Assembly: GCA_017501255.1 (NCBI GenBank)
Contig: JAFVXE010000018.1
Location: 144,341 to 208,340, forward strand
Source of the DNA: Clostridia bacterium
Lineage (GTDB): Bacteria; Bacillota; Clostridia; Christensenellales; Aristaeellaceae
Reading direction: 5' to 3'
DNA length: 64,000 bases
In this document: positions 42,209 to 50,676 of the stretch, in pieces
How positions within the stretch are numbered: the first letter of the stretch is position 1
Layout of the letters: every line of letters begins with the position of its first letter
Notes under the pieces: generated by a model
What the model was told of the DNA's origin: nothing
The model's input: only the letters and a program-made list of their open reading frames with translations
The model's database searches: none
Position numbers and translations under genes: made by a program

Positions 42209-42796
42209 TTATCTTTCCTTGGGCAGATCCTCGCCATGCCAGTACTTTTTCAGCGGGCCATAGCTGAGCCATGCCACAATCACCGTGATGATGATCTCCG
42301 GCAGCATATAGGAGCCATTGTACGCCAGCGACCACACCGCACTGGCCCAGCCCAGTTCATTGGGCCACAGGGCTTCCCAGATGAGCACGCCGCTGAGGAA
42401 GTGGCAGGCAAACCGGCCCAGGAAGGTAACCACGATGCCCAGCGCAATGGCCCAGCGGCGGTTCTTCACCAGCCCGTTGAAGCTGGCGGAAAAGCCGATC
42501 AGGGTAAAGGCCACCACATAGTCCAGCAGGATGATGCCGATGGCGGTGAGCGCATCGGGGGCATAGCTCACATTGCTCAGGCCCAGCAACAGCTGGATCA
42601 GGCTGTACACCAGCGCACTGGTAATACCCATGCCCACGCCGTGGCGATGTGCAATCATCACCAGCGGCAGCATACTGCATACCGTAATGCCTCCGCCCAA
42701 AGCCCATGGGCCTTTGAAGTCGAACAGACTCAGTACCGTGCCGATTGCAATCAGAATGGCACATTCCACCAGTTGTCTCAGTTTCCGTTGGTTCAT
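42209..42796 (-). CDS. thiT: ECF transporter S component for thiamine (ThiT)
   Basis: A 195-residue, six-helix substrate-binding subunit of an energy-coupling-factor importer for thiamine. The ThiT marks are visible: the N-terminal helix LVECAILIAIGTVLS, GGGITVCSMLPLVMIAHRHG (about residues 34-53) and the aromatic thiamine-binding end SLAYNGSYMLPEI near residue 165. The ATG at 42796 has AAAGGGG upstream. It needs the shared EcfA/A'/T module, which must lie elsewhere in the genome. The TPP riboswitch directly upstream independently supports thiamine specificity. Confidence 0.95.
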   Translation of the reverse strand: MNQRKLRQLVECAILIAIGTVLSLFDFKGPWALGGGITVCSMLPLVMIAHRHGVGMGITSALVYSLIQLLLGLSNVSYAPDALTAIGIILLDYVVAFTLIGFSASFNGLVKNRRWAIALGIVVTFLGRFACHFLSGVLIWEALWPNELGWASAVWSLAYNGSYMLPEIIITVIVAWLSYGPLKKYWHGEDLPKER

Positions 42797-42814
42797 GAAA
42801 TACCGCCCCTTTCG

Positions 42815-42858
42815 TATCAAACGAAACCCGCTGCTGCGGGGTAAAGGCAGCGCGGGCT
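42815..42858 (-). terminator. Riboswitch expression-platform terminator
   Basis: On the minus strand CCCGCGCTG and CAGCAGCGGG pair and are followed by TTTCGTTT, between the TPP aptamer and thiT. This is the expected OFF-state terminator. Confidence 0.7.
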
Positions 42859-42875
42859 CAATGGACGTTATTCCG

Positions 42876-42968
42876 TTGATTCCTACGCCGGCATTACCCG
42901 GATCAGGTTCCAGGGTCCCGGGCACACACCCGATCTCAGCCGACGTTCGTCAGCACCCCTGTGCTCTT
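42876..42968 (-). promoter_or_regulatory. TPP riboswitch (THI element)
   Basis: The minus strand shows the conserved thi-box pieces in order: AGGGGTGCTGA, GGCTGAGATCGG, GGGACCCTGGAACCTGATC and GGGTAATGCCGGCGTAGGAA. High TPP would fold the aptamer and terminate thiT transcription. Confidence 0.95.
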
Positions 42969-43078
42969 GGCACGGAATACAGTATACGCCCGGTCAGCGG
43001 CCTTGTCAAGATGTCAGTTTTCCACAGGTTTCCACATCTTTTTTCCTCCTGCCACTTTCCAAACCCTGCGCAATCAGG

Positions 43079-43084
43079 TATAAT
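43079..43084 (+). promoter_or_regulatory. Likely -10 box of the solute-binding protein gene
   Basis: A perfect TATAAT at 43079-43084; no clear -35 lies 16-18 bases upstream. Two DnaA-box-like 9-mers (43018-43026 and 43028-43036) lie upstream of it. Confidence 0.5.
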
Positions 43085-43154
43085 GGTTTGAGATAGTGTG
43101 GGGGTGTCTGCCCCTCCCCTGTCTCCATCCTACTTTTTTCGGGGAGGCAAAGTC

Positions 43155-44657
43155 ATGCTGAAACGATTCCTCTGTCTTGTGACAGCCCTGCTTGTTTTGC
43201 CCGCCGCCTGCTTCGCCCAGGAGTTTGTCATGGCTGGTTTTGACGGCCAGGACAGCACCCGGGACTGGGAGACCAACGGTTTCTTTACCCGTATGCAGGA
43301 GCGCACCGGTCTCACCTTCACTTTTCAGGAGTATACCGATCAGGCCGAATGGCAGGCCGCCAAGGATGCCATGTTCGCCCAAGGCGGCCAGCTGCCGGAT
43401 GTGCTTTTCAAGGCAGCCCTCACCAGCGATGAGTTGATCCGCTACACCGACAGCGGCCAGCTGATCGACCTTTTGCCCCTGCTGGAGGAGCACGCCCCCA
43501 ACCTTTGGGCGCTGCTTCAGGAAAACCCGGACTGGCTCCGTGCCATCACTTTGCCCAACGGCAAGGTGGGCGCCCTGCCCATGATCCAGACCGTGCCCAC
43601 CCAGAACCTGATCTGGATCAACCAGGCCTGGCTGGAAGAGCTGTATCTGGAAATGCCCACCGATATGGAAAGCTTCATGGAGGTGCTGGCAGCTTTCAAG
43701 GAGCGGGATCCCAATGGCAACGGCAGAGCGGATGAAACCCCTATGCTGTTCATCGGCCCCTGGGAGCTGAAATTCTTCAGCCACGCCTACGGTGTGGTGG
43801 TGAACGACTACAACCTGTATCTGGACGATGCCGGTCAGGTGCACTACTGGCCGCTGGAGGACAGCTTCGCCACGTTCCTTCAGGATATGCGGCAGATGTA
43901 CTTAGGTGGCCTGCTGGATCCCAACGGCTTTGAAACCGCCGACAGCCTGCGCCAGATCACCGATGAAAAGGCCACTGTCACCTACGGCGCATTCTTTGCG
44001 CCCACCCCCCTGTACCTGCTGCCCCTTACCCAGAGCCAGGACTATGTGGCCCTGCTGCCCCTGAAAGCCGCCGACGGTACGCAGGTGTACCGGGATCTGA
44101 ACGGTCAGATCAGCCGGGGTACCTTTGCCATCACCTCCGCCTGTGCGGATCCGGCTGCTCTCTTGCGCTGGGTGGATGTGCTCTATACCGAGGAAGGCGC
44201 CATCGAAGCCATGGTAGGCAAGGAAGGCGACTGCTGGAGCTACACTGCCGACGGCCACTGGAAGTGGCATACGGATACAGAAACCACCTACCGTATCTCC
44301 GGCGGTGAGGTGAGCGTCACCGATACCGGCGAGATGCCCATGCTGTTCCCCAAGGCTTTCAACGCCAACTACGGCGAGGACAGCGTGCGCCATATCACCG
44401 ACCAGTGCGACCTGCCCACCCCCTACCTGCGCATGGCGTTCCCCTACTATACCCTGACCGATGCCCAGCGGGCGCAGGTCAAGCCCCTGCAACAGGAGCT
44501 GGGCCTGTATGTGGATGTGGCCATCGCCAATTTTGTGCTGGGCGAAACCCCCATCAATAACCAGACCCTGGCAGAATTCCGAAGCGGCCTTGAGCAGCTC
44601 GGTGCAGCGGAAATGACCGCTTTCTGGCAGGATATTGCCGATTCTCTGAACCCCTGA
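43155..44657 (+). CDS. Extracellular solute-binding protein (family 1)
   Basis: A 500-residue exported ABC-type binding protein of the large sugar/oligosaccharide class (LipO/LplA-like). A signal peptide (about residues 1-20, CFA-QE) is followed by WETNGFFTRMQERTGLTF, the AKDAMFAQGGQLPDVLF segment (about 70-86), a calcium-like loop DPNGNGRADETP (about 189-200) and the C-terminal hinge helices. GGGGAGGC precedes the ATG at 43155. No permease or ATPase gene is adjacent, so it is an orphan that must use components from elsewhere. It is followed after 32 bases by galK, so a galactoside or glycan ligand is a reasonable guess. Confidence 0.85.
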   Translation: MLKRFLCLVTALLVLPAACFAQEFVMAGFDGQDSTRDWETNGFFTRMQERTGLTFTFQEYTDQAEWQAAKDAMFAQGGQLPDVLFKAALTSDELIRYTDSGQLIDLLPLLEEHAPNLWALLQENPDWLRAITLPNGKVGALPMIQTVPTQNLIWINQAWLEELYLEMPTDMESFMEVLAAFKERDPNGNGRADETPMLFIGPWELKFFSHAYGVVVNDYNLYLDDAGQVHYWPLEDSFATFLQDMRQMYLGGLLDPNGFETADSLRQITDEKATVTYGAFFAPTPLYLLPLTQSQDYVALLPLKAADGTQVYRDLNGQISRGTFAITSACADPAALLRWVDVLYTEEGAIEAMVGKEGDCWSYTADGHWKWHTDTETTYRISGGEVSVTDTGEMPMLFPKAFNANYGEDSVRHITDQCDLPTPYLRMAFPYYTLTDAQRAQVKPLQQELGLYVDVAIANFVLGETPINNQTLAEFRSGLEQLGAAEMTAFWQDIADSLNP

Positions 44658-44689
44658 ACCCCCTGCTGCCAAGGAAGGATGAGCAAACG

Positions 44690-45991
44690 ATGAATCCGTA
44701 CGCAAAGATGCAGCGCCAGCTGCAAAGCCCTGAAGTGATGCAACGCCTGTTGACCCTCTATGGTTCCCGGGAAGGGATGCTGGTTGCCCAGCGGGGCCGC
44801 TATACCCATCTGATCAAGCGGCACGAAGAACTCTTCGGCAACGGTCAGCCGATCTACATGATCAGCGCTCCCGGCCGTACCGAAATCGCCGGTAACCACA
44901 CCGACCACAACCGGGGCAAGGTGCTGGCTGCCGCCGTCAATCTGGATACGCTGGCCGCCGTCACCCCCCGCAATGACAATATCGTGAACATCCACAGCGA
45001 GGGATATCCGGCCCTGAGCCTGTCCATCCAGCCGGAGGAGCTGGCTCCCCGCAAGGAAGAGGAAGGCACCACTGCCGCTCTGATCCGTGGCGTGGCCCAC
45101 GGAATGCACCGGGAAGGCCTTGCCATTGGCGGCTTTGATGCCGTTATTACCTCCAGCGTGCGCTCCGGCAGCGGCCTGAGCAGCTCCGCTGCCTTTGAGG
45201 TGCTTATCTGCGCCATTTTTGATGAACTGTACGCCGGCAACAAACTGGATGCCAAAAAGCGTGCCATCATCTCCCAATACGCCGAAAACGTGTATTTCGG
45301 CAAACCCAGCGGCCTGATGGATCAGATGGCCAGCAGCGTGGGCGGCCTGTGCTTTATTGATTTCAAGGATCCCGACCCTCAGGTGACCGCCATCTCCTAC
45401 GATTTTGCCAAGATGGGCTATCAGCTGGTGGTGGTGAACACCGGCGGCAGCCACGATGACCTGACCCCCGCCTATGCCGCCATTCCTGCGGAAATGAAAG
45501 CCGTTGCCCAGTGCTTTGGTCAGCCGGATTTGCGCTCTGTGCTGCCGGAACGGTTCCTGCTGGAGCTGCCCCGGGTGCGGGAAGCCCTCAAGGATGTGAA
45601 TGCTGACCGTGCCATCATGCGGGCCGCCCATTACTTTGCGGAAAACCGCCGTGTGGCTGATCTGGTCACCGCCCTGCAGCAGAATGATCTGCCCGCCTTC
45701 CTGAGCCTGATCATCGAAAGCGGACGCAGCAGTTTTGAGTATCTGCAAAACATCTTTGCCACCCCCGATCGGCAGGAACTGGCTTTGGCCCTGATGCTGA
45801 GCCAGAGCAAGCTGCATAATCAGGGCGCCTGGCGTGTGCATGGCGGCGGCTTTGCCGGTACCACCCTCAACTTTGTGCCCAACGCCATGCTGGACAGCTT
45901 CGTGAAGGAAATGGAAGCCGTCTTTGGGCAGCACAGCTGCAATGTATTGGCCATCCGTCCGGAAGGCCCTGCCTGCATCAAGCTGGGGTAA
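44690..45991 (+). CDS. galK: Galactokinase
   Basis: A 433-residue GHMP-family galactokinase (galactose + ATP to galactose-1-phosphate). The GalK signature is visible as APGRTEIAGNHTDHNRG (about residues 63-79), the ATP-binding SVRSGSGLSSSAAFEV (about 155-170) with the usual GLSSSA core, and the C-terminal VHGGGFAGTTL (about 384-394). It is slightly longer than the ~390-residue norm, with an N-terminal extension of about 50 residues found in several clostridial homologues. The ribosome site is AAGGAAGGA. It lies 32 bases after the solute-binding protein gene; galT and galE are not in the window. Confidence 0.94.
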   Translation: MNPYAKMQRQLQSPEVMQRLLTLYGSREGMLVAQRGRYTHLIKRHEELFGNGQPIYMISAPGRTEIAGNHTDHNRGKVLAAAVNLDTLAAVTPRNDNIVNIHSEGYPALSLSIQPEELAPRKEEEGTTAALIRGVAHGMHREGLAIGGFDAVITSSVRSGSGLSSSAAFEVLICAIFDELYAGNKLDAKKRAIISQYAENVYFGKPSGLMDQMASSVGGLCFIDFKDPDPQVTAISYDFAKMGYQLVVVNTGGSHDDLTPAYAAIPAEMKAVAQCFGQPDLRSVLPERFLLELPRVREALKDVNADRAIMRAAHYFAENRRVADLVTALQQNDLPAFLSLIIESGRSSFEYLQNIFATPDRQELALALMLSQSKLHNQGAWRVHGGGFAGTTLNFVPNAMLDSFVKEMEAVFGQHSCNVLAIRPEGPACIKLG

Positions 45992-46019
45992 GTTGATCGC
46001 ACAAGAATACACTTACGAA

Positions 46020-46050
46020 AGGACCGTGGCGTTTGCCCGGTCCTCTTTTG
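46020..46050 (+). terminator. Terminator after galK
   Basis: AGGACCG (46020-46026) pairs with CGGTCCT (46038-46044), then CTTTTG. It ends next to the ribosome binding site of the following gene, so it may be leaky. Confidence 0.6.
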
Positions 46051-46062
46051 AAAGGAAGAAAA

Positions 46063-46569
46063 ATGAACGTTACACTGGAATACCTGACGAAGGAAAACAG
46101 CCGTCAGGTCAGAGAGATCCAGCGGGACGATGTGAGCGAGGACTTTGTGGATTCCGTTGATACCATCTTAGAGATTCACCAGTACGGGCTGGAGCATCGC
46201 TGCATCGGCCATACCTATGTGATCCGCTGCGATGGCAAAGCCATTGGCATCTTGCTGTTGGGCGAGGCGCTGGAATGGAATACCGACCCGGAAGAGATGA
46301 AGGCGCAGCCCTTTTACCGCCTGATGGGCTTTGTCATCGACAAGCGCTACCGCAGCAAGGGCATCGGCAGCGATGTGCTGGAGGCGGCCATTGCGGACTG
46401 CTACCGGGATTTCGGCGTGCGCCCCATTGCCCTTGGCGTGCACAGGGACAATCACAGAGCAGCGGCGTTCTACCTGCGCAACGGCTTTGAAAAGCGGGAG
46501 GCCATGGAAAGCGATGATTATTACTACATCCGGTACCCCAAACCCTGCGCCCCTTGCAGCATTCCGTGA
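46063..46569 (+). CDS. GNAT-family N-acetyltransferase
   Basis: A 168-residue GNAT enzyme. Motif A is visible as IDKRYRSKGIGSDVLEAAI (about residues 96-114), and the C-terminal HRDNHRAAAFYLRNGF (about 132-147) is the standard motif-B region. Substrate unknown; it resembles spermidine or small-amine acetyltransferases in layout. The start at 46063 has AAAGGAAG 6 bases upstream. It is 71 bases downstream of galK with a hairpin between. Confidence 0.85.
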   Translation: MNVTLEYLTKENSRQVREIQRDDVSEDFVDSVDTILEIHQYGLEHRCIGHTYVIRCDGKAIGILLLGEALEWNTDPEEMKAQPFYRLMGFVIDKRYRSKGIGSDVLEAAIADCYRDFGVRPIALGVHRDNHRAAAFYLRNGFEKREAMESDDYYYIRYPKPCAPCSIP

Positions 46570-46582
46570 AAAAAGGTATACT
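46554..46582 (+). promoter_or_regulatory. Promoter of the glycan-aminotransferase operon
   Basis: TTGCAG (46554-46559, inside the end of the GNAT gene) and TATACT (46577-46582), 17-base spacer. Confidence 0.65.
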
Positions 46583-46673
46583 ATAACAGACTGTTGATCA
46601 ATCCATACTGATACGGATGCACTGTCGGTTGCCGCCCCTTTTCCCCGGCAGCCATCAGGAAGGATGATATGCT

Positions 46674-47768
46674 ATGCGCATCAATGTTACACGCAGTTCC
46701 ATGCCCACCATGGACGAATATATGAACGAAGTCCGCAGCCTGTGGGAATCCCACTGGCTGACCAACAACGGCGAAAAAACCATCGCCCTGAAAGCCGGGC
46801 TGGAAAACTACCTCTGCTGCGACCATGCGGAGCTGTTCTGCAACGGTCATTTAGCGCTGGAGGCTCTTTTGCGTGCCATGGATCTCCATGGCGAGGTGAT
46901 CACCACGCCTTTCACCTTTGCCTCCACCACCCATGCCCTCGTCCGCTGTGGGCTGACCCCGGTATTCGCCGATGTGCGACCGAAGGACTGCACACTGGAT
47001 CCCGATGCGGTGGAAGCCCTCATTACGGAAAAGACCTGCGCCATCCTGCCGGTGCACGTATACGGCTGCCTGTGCGATACGGAGCGGTTTGAGGAAATCA
47101 GCCGCAAACATGGCATCCCCGTGATTTACGACGCTGCCCATGCCTTCGGCGTGAAACGCAACGGCGTCTCCGCTGCCGCCATGGGCTATGCCAGTATGTT
47201 TTCCTTCCATGCCACCAAGGTGTTCCACACCATCGAGGGCGGCTGCATCACCACCGGCGACGGAGAACTGTGCCAGCGGCTGGCGGTGGAGCGCAACTTC
47301 GGTATTGCCAGCGAGGAAAGCACCCCCGGCGTGGGCGGCAACGCCAAAATGAACGAGTTTCAGGCAGCCATGGGCCTGTGCAACCTGCGCCGCATCGACC
47401 AGGACATCGCTGCCCGGAAGCACGCCTGCCAACTGTACGAAAGTCTGCTGACCGGCTGTGTGCGCTTCCTGCCGCCTCAGGCGGGCGTCACCAGCAACCA
47501 TGCCTATCTGCCCGTGTTCTTTGAAAATCAGGCCCAGCGGGATCATGTGTATGAAGCCCTGAAAGCCCGGGAGATCTATACCCGCAAGTATTTCTATCCG
47601 CTCATCACCCAGTTTGAGTGCTATCAGGGCAAGTCGGGCTTTGACCCTGCCGCCACCCCCGTGGCCGCCGGGCTGGCAGCCACGGTGCTGACCCTGCCCC
47701 TGTACCCGGATCTCAGCGATGAGGATATCCAGCGCATCTGCGCCGCCATCAGGGAAGTGATCGCATGA
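46674..47768 (+). CDS. DegT/DnrJ/EryC1/StrS-family sugar aminotransferase
   Basis: A 364-residue PLP-dependent aminotransferase that would place an amino group on a nucleotide-activated keto-sugar for surface glycan synthesis. The PLP-lysine segment is FHATKVFHTIEGG (about residues 177-189, Lys in ATK). The family pocket residues appear in TTPFTFASTTHA (about 78-89), the cofactor Asp in IYDAAHAFGVK (about 151-161), and FNxEF-like NAKMNEFQAAMG (about 222-233). GGAAGGA lies upstream of the ATG. Its stop overlaps the next start by 4 bases, coupling it with a polysaccharide flippase. Confidence 0.92.
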   Translation: MRINVTRSSMPTMDEYMNEVRSLWESHWLTNNGEKTIALKAGLENYLCCDHAELFCNGHLALEALLRAMDLHGEVITTPFTFASTTHALVRCGLTPVFADVRPKDCTLDPDAVEALITEKTCAILPVHVYGCLCDTERFEEISRKHGIPVIYDAAHAFGVKRNGVSAAAMGYASMFSFHATKVFHTIEGGCITTGDGELCQRLAVERNFGIASEESTPGVGGNAKMNEFQAAMGLCNLRRIDQDIAARKHACQLYESLLTGCVRFLPPQAGVTSNHAYLPVFFENQAQRDHVYEALKAREIYTRKYFYPLITQFECYQGKSGFDPAATPVAAGLAATVLTLPLYPDLSDEDIQRICAAIREVIA

Positions 47769-49213
47769 GTGAGAACCGCAGCGGCAAAGCCGCCTCTTCC
47801 CTTTTGTTCAAGCTGATGGAATCCTTCGGGATGCAGGGCATTGCCTTTGTGGTGGGGCTGGTGCTGGCACGGCTGCTGGACCCCGCCGATTACGGCGTGC
47901 TGGGAATGCTGACCGTGTTTATCGCCTTTTCCCAGGTATTTGTGCAAAGCGGCCTCAACACCGCCCTCATCCAGAAAAAGGATACCGATGAGGAGGATTT
48001 CTCCTCCGCTTTCTGGTTCTCGCTGGCCGTGGCGGTATGCCTGTACCTGCTTTTGTTCGCCTTTGCGCCCTTGATCGCCGCCATGATGAACCGGCCCGAA
48101 GTAGCCCCGGTGCTCCGGGTGTTGGCGCTGATTCTCATCCCCGGCTCTTTGGTATCCATTCAGGGCGCTGCCGTGGCCCGGCAGATGCTCTTTCGGAAAA
48201 TGATGCTGTGCAGCCTGATTGCCACCGTGCTTTCCGGCGCTGTTGGCATTGCCATGGCCTATGCAGGAATGCGCTATTGGGCTTTGGTGGCCCAGCAGCT
48301 GACCAATCAGCTTTCGCTAGCTGTTCTCCTGCTGTGTTTCATCCCGTGGAAACCTGCCTTCCGTTTCAGCTGGCAGCGCATTATCAGCCTTTTGCGCTAT
48401 GGCTGGAAACTGCTGGTTTCCGGCATTCTGGAAACCGGCTATGTGAACCTGCGCTCTCTGGTGATCGGCCTCAAGTACGATGAGGCTGCCCTGGGCCACT
48501 TCACCCGGGGCAAACAGTTCCCGGAACTGGTGATGAACGCCGTCAACGGCTCCATCCAGAGCGTGATGCTGCCAGTGCTTTCCGAGGAACAGGATGACAT
48601 TCCCCGCATGAAGCAGATGATGCGCCGCTCGGTGAAGGTATCCAGCTTTGTGGTGCTGCCCCTGATGGCGGGTCTGGCTGCCGTGGCCGCCCCCATGATC
48701 AGTTTGCTCATCGGCGACAAATGGCTGCCCTGCGTGCCCTTTTTGCAAATCTGCTGCATCGATTTCGCTTTCTACCCCATCCATACCGCCAATTTGCAGG
48801 CCATCAACGCCATGGGCCGCAGTGATGTGTTCCTTAAGTTGGAGCTGATCAAGAAATCCTACGGCGTTGCCATCCTGTTCATCGCCCTTTTCTGCTTTGA
48901 TACGCCGCTGGCCATCGCCTGGGGCGCCGCCCTTTCCACCGTGCTCAGCGCCTTTGTGAATGCCTCCCCCAACCGCAAGCTGCTGGGCTACGGCTATCTG
49001 GAACAGATGCGGGATATCCTGCCTTCCATCCTCTGCGCCCTTGCCATGTTCGCCGCCGTCTGGCTGATGAACATGATCGCCCTGCCCCCCATCGCTTTGC
49101 TGCCCCTGCAGGTGATCGCCGGTGTGGCCATCTACGCCGGTCTGGCGCTGCTGACCCGCAACGACAGCCTGCCCTATCTGCTGGAGATGGGGAAGAAGAT
49201 TTTGAAGAAGTGA
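47765..49213 (+). CDS. Polysaccharide flippase (Wzx / MATE-like MOP superfamily)
   Basis: A 482-residue membrane protein with about fourteen helices, of the oligosaccharide flippase (Polysacc_synt_3 / colanic-acid WzxC-like) type. The N-terminal motif GMQGIAFVVGLVLARLLDPADYG (shown in part near residues 20-42) and FVQSGLNTALIQKKD (about 58-72) are characteristic. It would flip lipid-linked glycan units across the membrane. ATGA overlap with the aminotransferase gene shows co-expression; no glycosyltransferase is in this pair, so the rest of the pathway is elsewhere, possibly the 54.5-57.2 kb cluster. Confidence 0.92.
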   Translation: MSENRSGKAASSLLFKLMESFGMQGIAFVVGLVLARLLDPADYGVLGMLTVFIAFSQVFVQSGLNTALIQKKDTDEEDFSSAFWFSLAVAVCLYLLLFAFAPLIAAMMNRPEVAPVLRVLALILIPGSLVSIQGAAVARQMLFRKMMLCSLIATVLSGAVGIAMAYAGMRYWALVAQQLTNQLSLAVLLLCFIPWKPAFRFSWQRIISLLRYGWKLLVSGILETGYVNLRSLVIGLKYDEAALGHFTRGKQFPELVMNAVNGSIQSVMLPVLSEEQDDIPRMKQMMRRSVKVSSFVVLPLMAGLAAVAAPMISLLIGDKWLPCVPFLQICCIDFAFYPIHTANLQAINAMGRSDVFLKLELIKKSYGVAILFIALFCFDTPLAIAWGAALSTVLSAFVNASPNRKLLGYGYLEQMRDILPSILCALAMFAAVWLMNMIALPPIALLPLQVIAGVAIYAGLALLTRNDSLPYLLEMGKKILKK

Positions 49214-49216
49214 CGT

Positions 49217-49303
49217 GACAGGGGGACGCTGTCCCCCTGTACCCCCTGCTGAAGGGCCTGAGGCCCTTCAGAATCCCACTCATTCGCCTGTTCCACAGGC
49301 GAA
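49217..49303. repeat. Modular hairpin repeat (A-B-C) after the flippase gene
   Basis: AGGGGGACGCTGTCCCCCT (A), TGAAGGGCC/GGCCCTTCA (B), GAATCCC linker and ATTCGCCTG/CAGGCGAA (C). A starts 4 bases after the stop codon. Confidence 0.8.
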
Positions 49304-49334
49304 GAAAGAATGATCCGTTCTTATATCATCAGTC

Positions 49335-49552
49335 ACTGCCTCCTAACCCCTGCGTCCATGAAATGGACGCAGTATGGAGGTGCAGGAGGCACTGTTCCGC
49401 AACCTCAGTCGGCGTTCTGGGCACTGCCGTGCCCAGCCCTTGCTTCGGTTGACGACTGCGGGTCGCTAACGCCTTCGGCGTTGTGCCCACTGGGCACGCG
49501 CTTCCCTCCGTCTCCCCTGCCGGGTTCCAAGGGCAGAGCCCTTGGCATATAA
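49335..49552. repeat. Composite hairpin-repeat region before the ATP-grasp gene
   Basis: TGCGTCCAT/ATGGACGCA (C-like), a GCAGGAGGCACTG piece, CTGGGCACTGCCGTGCCCAG, GCCTTCGGC-type and GCCCACTGGGC-type hairpins, then GGGTTCCAAGGGCAGAGCCC (A-type, as before mfd and the ABC ATPase gene) directly before AAGGAG. No gene is seen in this 350-base gap. Confidence 0.7.
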
Positions 49553-49565
49553 GGAGTTGCCCAAT

Positions 49566-50504
49566 ATGAAAACCATCCTTCTCACCGCCGCCGGGTCGGC
49601 TTCTGCGCTGCCGGCGATGCGCCGCTATCAGGAAGCGGGGCTGAACGTTGTTGCCTGCGACATCTATCCCCGGGAATGGAACGCCGCTTCCCTTGCGGCG
49701 GACGAATTCTTTCAGGCGCTGACCGTCCGGGACGAAGCGGCCTATGTGCAGCAGATGCTGGATGCGGTGCGCCGCCATCAAGTGGATGCGCTGATTCCCC
49801 TGACGGATGTGGAAGTGGACGTGCTGTGCAGCCGCAAGGCGGAATTTCTGGCGCTGGGCTGTGTGCTGTGCACCCCTCAGGAAACCGTGGTGCGCCTGTG
49901 CCGGGATAAGGCTGCCATGGCCCGGCGGCTGGATACAGCGGGCGTATGCCGCACCATTCCCACCTATGATGCCGACACCCATCAGCTACCTGATTTCCCC
50001 CTGATGCTGAAACCCCGCAGCGGGCGTTCCAGCCAGGGACAGGCGGTGGTGCATTCCCGGGAAGAGCTGGAAACCGTTCTCACCCGTCGGGATGACTATA
50101 TCATTCAGCCGTTTCTCAGCGGCAACATTTTCACCGTAGATGTGGCCCGGGATGCCCATGGGCAGGTGCAGGTGCTGGCACGGCAGGAACTTTTGCGCAC
50201 CGGCAACGGGCTGGGCACCACGGTGGAGGTATATCAGCAGCATCCCTTGGAGGATGTATGCGCTGCCATTGCCAATGAAATCGGCCTTGTGGGCGTGGTG
50301 AACATGGAGTTCATCCACCATGGCGACGAGTATTATTTCCTGGAAGTGAACCCCCGTTTCTCCGGCGGCACCGGCTTCAGCATGAAGGCCGGTATGGATG
50401 TTGCCATGCTGATGCTTGGGTGCCAGCAGGGGCAGGCCATTGGGGCGAGAGCTGAGGTGCGCCCCGGGGTGTATACCCGGCAGGTGGAGATCATCGGCGG
50501 ATAA
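49566..50504 (+). CDS. ATP-grasp enzyme
   Basis: A 312-residue ATP-grasp ligase of the CarB/PylC-like class. It has an N-terminal Rossmann-like strand (ILLTAAGSASALPAM), the ATP-grasp lysine strand PLMLKPRSGRSSQG (about residues 142-155) and the metal-binding end FLEVNPRFSGGTG (about 262-274). It would couple a carboxylate to an amine or thiol using ATP. Such proteins often sit in surface-polysaccharide loci, where the flippase is 350 bases upstream. The start at 49566 has AAGGAG 9 bases upstream; an ATG 24 bases earlier lies in the repeat. Confidence 0.88.
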   Translation: MKTILLTAAGSASALPAMRRYQEAGLNVVACDIYPREWNAASLAADEFFQALTVRDEAAYVQQMLDAVRRHQVDALIPLTDVEVDVLCSRKAEFLALGCVLCTPQETVVRLCRDKAAMARRLDTAGVCRTIPTYDADTHQLPDFPLMLKPRSGRSSQGQAVVHSREELETVLTRRDDYIIQPFLSGNIFTVDVARDAHGQVQVLARQELLRTGNGLGTTVEVYQQHPLEDVCAAIANEIGLVGVVNMEFIHHGDEYYFLEVNPRFSGGTGFSMKAGMDVAMLMLGCQQGQAIGARAEVRPGVYTRQVEIIGG

Positions 50505-50561
50505 GCTGTTCTCCTGTGCCCCCCAATGCCCCATTTTCAAAGTCAATCCTCTTTCTGTCTG

Positions 50562-50653
50562 TTTCGCCTGCGAAACAGGCGAAATGAGCGGGTGCAAGGC
50601 ACCCTGCCGGGGTTGTCAGGGACAGCGCCCCTGAACCCTCGCTCCTCGTAGCA
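50562..50653. repeat. Modular hairpin repeat before pepT
   Basis: TTTCGCCTG/CAGGCGAAA (C), GGTGCAAGGCACC (B-like) and TCAGGGACAGCGCCCCTGA (A), in the reversed C-B-A order. It is about 15 bases from the pepT ribosome binding site. Confidence 0.7.
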
Positions 50654-50676
50654 AACGCATCAAAGGAGGTCTTCCC

